Assembly (NCBI GenBank): GCA_964414595.1
Contig: CAYPXJ010000050.1
Location: 1 to 10,782 of the forward strand
Source: CAYPXJ01 sp964414595
Lineage (GTDB): Bacteria; Pseudomonadota; Alphaproteobacteria; Rickettsiales; CAIJLX01
DNA: 10,782 nucleotides
Direction of reading: 5' to 3'
Shown here: piece after piece, positions 1 to 5,525 of the stretch
Layout: each line of letters begins with the position of its first letter
Position numbering within the stretch: position 1 is the first letter of the stretch
Made by a program: the position numbers and the translations under genes
The notes under the pieces: model-generated
What the model was told of the DNA's origin: nothing
Databases searched by the model: none
The model's input: the letters and a program-made list of their open reading frames with translations, nothing else

Positions 1-471
1 TTCTGTGAGATAAATTTTATGAATCGCCGAGCCATCTTTTGCAAAAAACTGAATGCTTTTGCGGGTACCGGATTTTGCTTGTTCCGTTACAGCGAAGCCC
101 AGATGCCAACCGCTCATGAAAAGACGTAGATCAATATCATGATTTACGACCAGGCCCATTTGACCCATGAAGCTAATTTTATCGTATACCCCATGTTTTT
201 CATGCACTGCGGATTCGTTCCGGGTGAGCGCCATTAATTCGCCGAGCTTCGTCAGGTCGAGCAATATTTCATTCCAAGGACCTTTGAGCTGCGTTACCCC
301 GTTGCCCAAACGTGTTACCAATAATTCCGCTTCAGAAACCCCAAGCTCTGTTGCTGCGTCGCGAATGCGTTTTTCCGGGCTTTTTTCTTTGAGCTGTTGC
401 CACTGTTGATAAAGCTCTTCACGGCTTGCTGCCGGTGCGGTTTGTTGTTTTAGTGCAGTTTGAGCAGCCAT
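1..471 (-). CDS. hmuS: Hemin-degrading factor (HmuS/ChuS/HemS family), N-terminal half, truncated by window edge
   Basis: Reading the minus strand from an ATG at 471 gives 157 codons open to base 1, so only the N-terminal part of a protein usually near 340-350 residues is present. Recognisable family features are an early segment with LYQQWQQLKEKSP and IRDAATELGVSEAELL, then MALTRNESAVHEKHGVY, IDLRLFMSGWHLGFAV, and SIQFFAKDGSAIHKIYLT at the edge. These match the first repeat of the cytoplasmic heme-binding/heme-degrading proteins HemS, ChuS and HmuS, which take up heme after import and release its iron. The heme-ligand histidine lies in the part not seen. A GAGG ribosome binding site sits five bases before the ATG. 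It follows tonB on the same strand after 57 bases, so both are probably read from the Fur-like promoter at 1174-1208. Whether it degrades heme or only traffics it cannot be decided from this half. Confidence 0.88.
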   Translation of the reverse strand, partial: MAAQTALKQQTAPAASREELYQQWQQLKEKSPEKRIRDAATELGVSEAELLVTRLGNGVTQLKGPWNEILLDLTKLGELMALTRNESAVHEKHGVYDKISFMGQMGLVVNHDIDLRLFMSGWHLGFAVTEQAKSGTRKSIQFFAKDGSAIHKIYLTE

Positions 472-528
472 AAATACCTCGTTGTTAAGGGCCAGTGATA
501 ATAATAAAAAACCCGATTAGCCGCTAGT

Positions 529-1161
529 TTAATCTACTAAGCGAAAGGCTACGGGCTGTTCGATCCAACTTGCTACCGGTCTGCCGGCAAGCGAAGAAGG
601 TTTGAATTTCCAGCGTTGGACAGCGTCTTTTGCTGCCATATCAAGCAAATTGAAACCGGAAGAACGCACAATAATCACGCGTTCTGTTTGGCCGCTTGCA
701 CTAACCAACGCGCGAACATAGGTGGTGCCTTGCTGGCCCATCTCACGCGCGCGGCTAGGATATTGCGGCATGTAACTGCGGTCTGCATAATTAGCCTGGG
801 TAAAAATTGGCAATCCATCATCAGCCACGGGCTGATTGGGCGCTGCCTGTTCTTTTACAGGCTCGGTCTTTTCTTCGAATATAGTTTGTTCGATTTTTGC
901 TACCGAAGGTTCGTGTTTGATGATTTTTTTCTTTTCAAGAGCGTGTTTGAATTTCTTTTCTTTGCTTGCCACAGCTGGACGAGGCATGGCCACAAGCTGA
1001 ATGCCAATTCTATGCATAGGTGCAGAAAGGCTTAGTTCGGCAATTTTTTTAGGCGTGTAAACCGCCAGTAAAACAACTGCATGTGCAAGCAATGAGATCA
1101 GGATGGATAAACCAATCCTATTCATGTTATAGGGCGAAGGTTGATGTGTGATGGCGTACAT
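529..1161 (-). CDS. tonB: TonB family energy transducer
   Basis: Encodes 210 residues from the ATG at 1161 or 198 from a second ATG at 1125. Neither start has a clear ribosome binding site; the second puts the membrane segment closer to the N-terminus. A single membrane helix (about residues 16-34) carries the SxxxH pattern (S23, H27) known from TonB for coupling to ExbB/ExbD. Next comes a charged periplasmic linker rich in Lys and Glu (about 60-110) rather than the usual Pro-rich one. The C-terminal TonB domain (about 130-210) has YPSRAREMGQQGTTYVRALV, VRSSGFNLLDMAAKDAVQRW and the ending KFKPSSLAGRPVASW. TonB uses the proton-motive force, through ExbB/ExbD, to drive outer-membrane receptors such as heme or siderophore transporters. 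The downstream hemin-degrading factor gene suggests a heme-dedicated TonB. No exbB, exbD or receptor gene is in the window. Confidence 0.9.
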   Translation of the reverse strand: MYAITHQPSPYNMNRIGLSILISLLAHAVVLLAVYTPKKIAELSLSAPMHRIGIQLVAMPRPAVASKEKKFKHALEKKKIIKHEPSVAKIEQTIFEEKTEPVKEQAAPNQPVADDGLPIFTQANYADRSYMPQYPSRAREMGQQGTTYVRALVSASGQTERVIIVRSSGFNLLDMAAKDAVQRWKFKPSSLAGRPVASWIEQPVAFRLVD

Positions 1162-1173
1162 AGTAGTTACAAT

Positions 1174-1188
1174 TGAGAATCATTATCA
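1174..1188. promoter_or_regulatory. Fur-like operator (7-1-7 inverted repeat)
   Basis: The bases TGAGAATCATTATCA match the Fur 7-1-7 consensus TGATAATnATTATCA at every defined position but one. The site is 12 bases upstream of the first tonB ATG and 33 bases upstream of the xthA ATG. It covers the -10 of the predicted tonB promoter, the usual geometry for iron-dependent repression. In alphaproteobacteria the binding protein could be Fur or a related iron regulator such as Irr or RirA; the motif looks most like classical Fur. Confidence 0.75.
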
Positions 1189-1208
1189 TCTTGAGGGCGC
1201 GTTGTCAA
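1182..1208 (-). promoter_or_regulatory. Predicted sigma70-type promoter of tonB-hmuS
   Basis: On the minus strand a perfect TTGACA (1208-1203) is followed after 15 bases by GATAAT (1187-1182), five of six matches to the -10 consensus. A 17-base spacer would instead place a weaker TAATGA at 1185-1180. The predicted start of transcription, near 1175, leaves about 14 leader bases before the first tonB ATG or about 50 before the second. The -10 lies inside the Fur-like operator. Confidence 0.55.
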
Positions 1209-1221
1209 TCGGGCGGCTGTC

Positions 1222-2010
1222 ATGAAAGTTATTACCTGGAATATTAACTCGGTTCGGCTGCGGGCGGGCTTGGTGCATGAGCTTATTCAGGCTGAAAAGC
1301 CTGATGTATTGTGTCTGCAGGAAACAAAAGTAGAAAACGCCCATTCTCCAATGGACTTGCTTAAATCTACAGGGATGGAACATATCGTTTTTCATGGAGA
1401 GAAATCCTATAACGGGGTTTGTATCCTTTCAAAAAAGCCTGTTGAAGCCTGGCACATACGTGGTTTTGCAAAACGGCAGGACTGCCGACATATTGGAGCA
1501 AAAATAGGGGGGATATACTTCCATAATCTCTATGTTCCCGCAGGTGGTGATATACCTGATCCTGAATTAAATCCTAAATTTGCGCATAAATTGGCGTTTG
1601 TGGATGATGCGATCGCTTGGGCAAAAGAAACCATAAATCCAAGCGATCCGGTTATAGCACTTGGCGATTTTAATATCGCGCCACTTGAACATGATGTGTG
1701 GTCGCACAAGCAATTACTTGATGTGGTAAGCCATACGCCTATCGAAGTAGAAAAACTGACGCGCTTTCAGCAGAGTGTAGGATGGGTGGATAGTAGCCGT
1801 CAGTTTACGCCAGAATCGCAGAAACTCTACAGTTGGTGGAGCTACCGTAACCGTGACTGGAAGAAATCGGACAGGGGTCGCAGACTTGACCATATTTGGC
1901 TGACGCCGGCCTTGCGCCACCGTCTTAAAGAGGGCTATATATTAAAACCCATACGCGATTGGAAGGGGCCTTCTGATCACGTTCCAGTTGTTATACGTCT
2001 TGCGGAGTAA
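1222..2010 (+). CDS. xthA: Exonuclease III family DNA repair nuclease
   Basis: A 262-residue protein of the endonuclease/exonuclease/phosphatase fold, the usual length for exonuclease III, which cuts DNA at abasic sites and removes nucleotides from 3' ends in base excision repair. Visible signatures in order: ITWNINSVR (N7), LCLQETK (metal ligand E34), YVPAGG (Y104), LGDFNIAP (D149, N151), SWWSYR (205-209), RLDHIWLT (D223), and the catalytic pair in SDHVPVV (D252, H253). All expected catalytic residues are present. The ATG at 1222 opens directly into the conserved first strand; upstream there is only a weak purine-rich stretch. The M23 peptidase gene starts three bases after the stop, with its ribosome binding site inside the end of this gene, so the two are probably co-transcribed. 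xthA is divergent from tonB across a 60-base gap that contains a Fur-like site. Confidence 0.94.
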   Translation: MKVITWNINSVRLRAGLVHELIQAEKPDVLCLQETKVENAHSPMDLLKSTGMEHIVFHGEKSYNGVCILSKKPVEAWHIRGFAKRQDCRHIGAKIGGIYFHNLYVPAGGDIPDPELNPKFAHKLAFVDDAIAWAKETINPSDPVIALGDFNIAPLEHDVWSHKQLLDVVSHTPIEVEKLTRFQQSVGWVDSSRQFTPESQKLYSWWSYRNRDWKKSDRGRRLDHIWLTPALRHRLKEGYILKPIRDWKGPSDHVPVVIRLAE

Positions 2011-2013
2011 TTT

Positions 2014-3036
2014 ATGCGTTATCTGCTTATTGCCCTGTTATGTTTTATTGCCTCTCCTGCTTTTGCTATCAAGCTGGGTGTGCCGGCGGACTGCGAAGTG
2101 GGTAAAACCTGTTTTATTCAAAATTATGTGGATGTGCAGAAGGGGCCAGAATATCGCGATTACCGCTGCAATCACATGGCTTATGATGAGCATAAAGGTG
2201 TTGATTTTCGCTTGCCGGACCTAGCGACAATGGAAAAAGGTATAGATGTTCTTGCGGCTTCGGATGGCACTGTACGCGCGATACGCAACGATATGCCGGA
2301 TGAAAAAATTACACCTGAGACAAAAGATAAAGTGGCGAACCGCGAATGCGGGAATGGGCTGGCGATTGTGCATGAAGATGGTTGGGAAACCCAATATTGC
2401 CACATGAAACAAGGTTCTGTGATTGTAAAGCCGCAACAAAAAGTAAAACGCGGCGAAGTGCTAGGTAAAATTGGGCTTTCGGGAATGACGGAGTTTCCTC
2501 ATGTGCATCTTTCCGTTCGCCATCATGGTAAAGCGATTGATCCTTTTACAGGTAAGGAAATGGGGCAGTCCGCTTGCGATGCGCAGGATGCGGATCTGTC
2601 TGATTCACTATGGCTTGCGGATGTGTTGAAGCAAGTAGCCTATGCGCCTACGGCGATGCTTAATGCGGGGCTTACTATTGAAAAGCCGAATTATGAAGAC
2701 ATGCAAAAAGGAAAATTTCGTGAAACGGAAGCGGTGCTGGTAGAAAAAGAAGGCGAGCAACTACCCTTTATCATTGCATGGATTGATATTATGGGCGTGT
2801 TTGCGGGTGATGATTTAGAGGTAACCATCGAGTCGCCTGATGGTTTGCTCAAATTTACGCACACACAAATTTTTGATAAGGCAAAAGCGCAGCAATTTTA
2901 TTTTTCTGGCAAGCGCCTTGGCCCTGTCGAATATAATAAGCCTTATCGTGCAACTTTTTCACTTACCCGCATAAAAAACAACGTACGGGAAGAAGTGTTC
3001 CGGGTTGATCGCGAGCTTACGCTACGGAAGCAATAG
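2014..3036 (+). CDS. Secreted M23 family metallopeptidase (LytM-type)
   Basis: A 340-residue protein beginning with a clear Sec signal peptide (about 1-18, ending SPAFA), so it acts in the periplasm. The zinc peptidase core spans about 58-178. HKGVDF supplies H60 and D64, YCHM supplies H130 and FPHVHLSV supplies H163 and H165, together matching the HxxxD...H...HxH pattern of M23 endopeptidases that cleave peptide cross-links in peptidoglycan. The mature part has six cysteines (27, 33, 52, 112, 129, 188), suggesting up to three disulfides. Residues 190-340 form a separate region that I do not recognise; it looks like a beta-rich domain (for example IIAWIDIMGVFAGDDLEVTI). No LysM or SH3 domain is seen. 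GGAG in the last codons of xthA is the ribosome binding site, six bases before the ATG. The full active site argues for an active enzyme, but the substrate is inferred. Confidence 0.88.
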   Translation: MRYLLIALLCFIASPAFAIKLGVPADCEVGKTCFIQNYVDVQKGPEYRDYRCNHMAYDEHKGVDFRLPDLATMEKGIDVLAASDGTVRAIRNDMPDEKITPETKDKVANRECGNGLAIVHEDGWETQYCHMKQGSVIVKPQQKVKRGEVLGKIGLSGMTEFPHVHLSVRHHGKAIDPFTGKEMGQSACDAQDADLSDSLWLADVLKQVAYAPTAMLNAGLTIEKPNYEDMQKGKFRETEAVLVEKEGEQLPFIIAWIDIMGVFAGDDLEVTIESPDGLLKFTHTQIFDKAKAQQFYFSGKRLGPVEYNKPYRATFSLTRIKNNVREEVFRVDRELTLRKQ

Positions 3037-3556
3037 CTTCTTCTTTTACGCGCTCATCCGCTGCATCGTTTGCCGCTTCAGATAAAAGGATTTCCGAATC
3101 ACGGTTGGAAACCATATCTTCAAAATCCGACGCATCGGCATATGCCGTTTGCTGTGACTGTGGTTGTTGTTGCGCCGGTTGGTGCTCATGTGCCGGCTGC
3201 TGCACGTTATTTTGCTCTGGCTGATGCGATTGATCGTGCTGCAGGTTATTTTGCTGTTGCGTTGCTTCAAACTGATTGAGCTGCTCCTGAATTTCCATCA
3301 CCACGCGATTATAGTGGTCGGCGTGTTGGAAATAATTTTCTGCCAGAACGCGATCNNNNNNNNNNTGAGCGAGTTGAAGATATTTATCACGGTTAACTTG
3401 TGCTTTTTTCAGCTGGCGGGTGTCAATTTGACCATTTGCGAAGGAGCGTTGGCCGCCGTTATTATGGCCACCGTTATGGCCATTATTTTTATGACGATGA
3501 TGAAATTTATTATTGCGGTAGTGCTTTTTAAAACCCGGCTTCATGAATTGAGACAT
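3017..3556 (-). CDS. DUF4167 domain protein, low-complexity, with an assembly gap
   Basis: About 179 residues from the ATG at 3556, which has a strong AAGGAG four bases upstream and gives the usual family start MSQFMKPGF. An in-frame ATG at 3589 lies inside prmC and is less likely. The N-terminal 40 residues are basic and rich in Asn, His and Gly (HYRNNKFHHRHKNNGHNGG). Residues 45-90 hold the conserved DUF4167 core, with RDKYLQLA, DRVLAENYFQHADHYNRV and a predicted helix. Residues 98-136 are a Gln/His/Pro/Asn-rich tail, and the last 40 are acidic. The function is unknown; the basic glycine-rich start would suit nucleic-acid binding, but that is inference. Ten N bases (3356-3365) replace part of the core: four residues stand where relatives usually have about seven. 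It is the last gene of the rodZ operon and overlaps the M23 gene end by 20 bases. Confidence 0.85.
   Translation of the reverse strand: MSQFMKPGFKKHYRNNKFHHRHKNNGHNGGHNNGGQRSFANGQIDTRQLKKAQVNRDKYLQLAXXXXDRVLAENYFQHADHYNRVVMEIQEQLNQFEATQQQNNLQHDQSHQPEQNNVQQPAHEHQPAQQQPQSQQTAYADASDFEDMVSNRDSEILLSEAANDAADERVKEEAIASVA
3027..3047 (+). terminator. Possible weak intrinsic terminator on the M23 stop codon
   Basis: GAAGC (3027-3031), loop AATA and GCTTC (3036-3040) form a perfect five-pair stem that a G-T pair can lengthen by one, followed by TTCTTTT (3041-3047). The M23 stop codon spans the end of the loop and the first base of the right stem arm. On the opposite strand the same bases encode the last residues of the DUF4167 protein, and there is no T-tract in that direction, so it could act only on the plus-strand transcript. 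The stem is short and the tail is interrupted by C. Confidence 0.4.
3356..3365. other. Run of ten N (sequence gap)
   Basis: Ten undetermined bases inside the DUF4167 core, between codons for LQLA and DRVLAEN. The frame stays open on both sides, but the conserved core seems about three residues short, so ten is probably a placeholder length rather than the true gap size (about 19 bases would fit better). Confidence 0.95.
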
Positions 3557-3578
3557 GGTGCTCCTTAGAAGTGTTGAT

Positions 3579-4448
3579 TTAGAGTGCAAGCGATGATGCG
3601 GTTATGCAGCGCGGCAGGTCTGCAAGATCAGACACTACCGCAATACGCGACAAACCTTCTTGTCGCAAAAGTTGACTCACAGGGCCCGCTTGCGTGTGCC
3701 CTATTTCCAAAAATACCTTACTATGTGGGTGCATTATTGCGCGCATAGTGGGTATAATTTCCCTGTAGCAGGAAAGCCCGTCTGGGCCTCCATCGAGTGC
3801 TGTAATTGGTTCATACTCGCGAATGTCTCGAGATAGTTCCTTAATTTCTGTGCTCTGAATGTAGGGAGGGTTACTTACAACAACGTCAAATAATTTCCCG
3901 CCCACGTTGTATTCTTTTGATAGCAAAAATTCCGCCCTGTGCGCAAGTGTAAAATGAACGGAATTCAATTTTGCGATTGCAAGAGCAGAAGGAGAAATAT
4001 CCAAACCTACTCCTGTTGCGTTTTTATATTCTGACAGCAAAGAAAGTAAAATACAGCCTGTGCCGGTGCCGATATCGATTATACGCAGCGGACTTGACCT
4101 ATCCGGATAATGGGCAAGAACTTGCTCAATGATAAGCTCGGTTTCTGGGCGAGGAGTCAAAGTATCGCGCGTTACTAAAAAACGATGTTTCCAAAAATCT
4201 TTGTAGCCCAAAATATAGGCGACCGGTTCGTGTGCGATGCGGCGTGCTATATAATTCCAGAATTGCTCTTGTTGTTCTGCAGAAATAGGTTTTGCTAGCG
4301 CAGAAAAGATAAATTCCGGCTCCGTGCCCAGCGCATGTGCAAGCAACACGCGCGCATCAAGCGTCGCGGTTTCTATCTGATTTACCGCAAGCATAGTTTG
4401 TCCTTCGTATAATATAGCTTCGCTGTGAGTTCGTGCTTGCACTAGCAT
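3579..4448 (-). CDS. prmC: Release factor glutamine methyltransferase PrmC
   Basis: A 289-residue S-adenosylmethionine-dependent methyltransferase that modifies the glutamine of the GGQ loop in release factors RF1 and RF2. An N-terminal helical domain (about 1-95) with LDARVLLAHALG and EPVAYILGYKDFW binds the release factor. The catalytic domain follows, with TPRPETE (98-104), the SAM-binding IIDIGTGTGCILLSLL (123-138) and the diagnostic VVSNPPYIQ (NPPY at 193-196) that holds the target glutamine. Length and motifs are normal for the family. Its ATG shares one base with the prfA stop codon (TAATG), so translation is probably coupled to that of prfA, its substrate. The DUF4167 gene follows after 22 bases. 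Confidence 0.96.
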   Translation of the reverse strand: MLVQARTHSEAILYEGQTMLAVNQIETATLDARVLLAHALGTEPEFIFSALAKPISAEQQEQFWNYIARRIAHEPVAYILGYKDFWKHRFLVTRDTLTPRPETELIIEQVLAHYPDRSSPLRIIDIGTGTGCILLSLLSEYKNATGVGLDISPSALAIAKLNSVHFTLAHRAEFLLSKEYNVGGKLFDVVVSNPPYIQSTEIKELSRDIREYEPITALDGGPDGLSCYREIIPTMRAIMHPHSKVFLEIGHTQAGPVSQLLRQEGLSRIAVVSDLADLPRCITASSLAL

Positions 4449-5524
4449 TATGCAGCCTCTGCAAGTTTATCGGCTTGGTCTTGTGCCACAAGCGCATTGA
4501 TAATCTCATCCAATTCGCCGTGTTCAACGACACCACTTAGATTATAAATAGTCAAATTAATGCGGTGATCGGTTACGCGGCTTTGTGGGTAGTTATAAGT
4601 ACGAATACGCTCCGAACGATCGCCAGAACCCACCATGCTTTTACGGTTCGCGGCGCGCTCGTTTTGGCGTTTCGTATATTCGGCTTCATAAATTCGTGCG
4701 CGCAGAATTTTGAGTGCCTTGGCTTTATTTTTATGCTGTGATTTTTCATCCTGCTGGCTAACGACGATGCCGGTTGGAATATGCGTGATACGCACCGCGC
4801 TATCGGTTGTATTCACCGATTGTCCACCCGGGCCGCTGGAGCGAAACACATCAATGCGCAAATCATTGTCATTAATTTGAATATCCACTTCTTCCGCTTC
4901 AGGTAGCACGGCAACGGTGGCGGCGGAAGTGTGTACGCGTCCGCTGGATTCGGTTTCAGGCACGCGCTGCACGCGGTGAACGCCGCCTTCGAATTTCATG
5001 CGCGCGAAAACATCTTTGCCGGTGATGGAAGCGGTGGCTTCTTTGTAGCCGCCTTTGCCGGTTTCAGAAAGCGCGAGGATTTCAAATTTCCAGCCCTGGT
5101 TTTCTACATATTTATGATACATGCGGAATAAAACAGCGGCAAAAAGTGCGGCTTCCTCGCCACCAGTACCTGCACGAATTTCGATAATCACGTTCTTCGC
5201 ATCGGCTTCTTCTTTTGGGAGTAGCAGGATTTTTAATTCCTGCTGAATATCCGGCAAACGTTTTTTGAGATCGAAAGATTCCTGCTCCGCCATCGTACGC
5301 ATTTCTTTATCGAGCGAGGCATCTTTCAGCATTTCTTCCAAATCGTTGAGATTTTTTTGCGCAGCGTTCAGCTCTTCGATCTTTTCCACAAGGGGAGAAA
5401 GATTAGAATATTCTTTAGAAATCGCCGCGAAATCCTTGCCTTTCATAGCATCTGGATTAGACAGTGTATTGCCTAATTCACGGTGTTTGTTGACGATACC
5501 CGCCAATTTATCTTCAAAACTCAT
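4448..5524 (-). CDS. prfA: Peptide chain release factor 1 (RF1)
   Basis: A 358-residue class I release factor that reads UAA and UAG stop codons and triggers peptide release on the ribosome. RF1 rather than RF2 is indicated by PET at 189-191, in RVPETESSGRVHTSAATV, at the place of the PxT stop-codon recognition motif; RF2 has SPF there. The catalytic GGQ loop is at 233-235 in SSGPGGQSVNTTDSAVR. The N-terminal coiled-coil domain (1-105), the core with EIRAGTGGEEAALFA (115-129) and the C-terminal YNYPQSRVTDHRI (310-322) are all present at the usual length. It starts one base after the hisS stop without a clear ribosome binding site, which suggests translational coupling, and it ends overlapping the prmC start by one base. 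Confidence 0.97.
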   Translation of the reverse strand: MSFEDKLAGIVNKHRELGNTLSNPDAMKGKDFAAISKEYSNLSPLVEKIEELNAAQKNLNDLEEMLKDASLDKEMRTMAEQESFDLKKRLPDIQQELKILLLPKEEADAKNVIIEIRAGTGGEEAALFAAVLFRMYHKYVENQGWKFEILALSETGKGGYKEATASITGKDVFARMKFEGGVHRVQRVPETESSGRVHTSAATVAVLPEAEEVDIQINDNDLRIDVFRSSGPGGQSVNTTDSAVRITHIPTGIVVSQQDEKSQHKNKAKALKILRARIYEAEYTKRQNERAANRKSMVGSGDRSERIRTYNYPQSRVTDHRINLTIYNLSGVVEHGELDEIINALVAQDQADKLAEAA

Positions 5525-5525
5525 A

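Noticed and set aside
472..528. T-rich stretch between tonB and hmuS as a terminator
   Set aside because: On the minus strand there is a run of six T, but the only inverted repeat before it has a one-base loop and cannot fold as a normal stem. The pair is more likely co-transcribed.
616..1035. Plus-strand open frame of 139 codons opposite tonB
   Set aside because: It lies wholly antisense to a well-supported TonB gene, has a Cys/Phe-rich composition typical of a shadow frame, and shows no family signature or ribosome binding site.
2960..3016. Possible minus-strand terminator after the DUF4167 gene
   Set aside because: GGAA/TTCC pairing followed by a T run at a distance is present, but the stem is four pairs and the T run is about eight bases away, too weak to list.
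3164..3290. Tandem repeat in the Gln/His-coding stretch
   Set aside because: Similar codons recur, but no unit repeats with regular length or sequence; it is low-complexity coding rather than a tandem array.
3164..3568. Plus-strand open frame of 134 codons opposite the DUF4167 gene, hydrophobic in appearance
   Set aside because: It is the complement of the Gln/His/Asn-rich low-complexity codons, which read as Leu/Val/Ile on the other strand, and it also spans the N gap.
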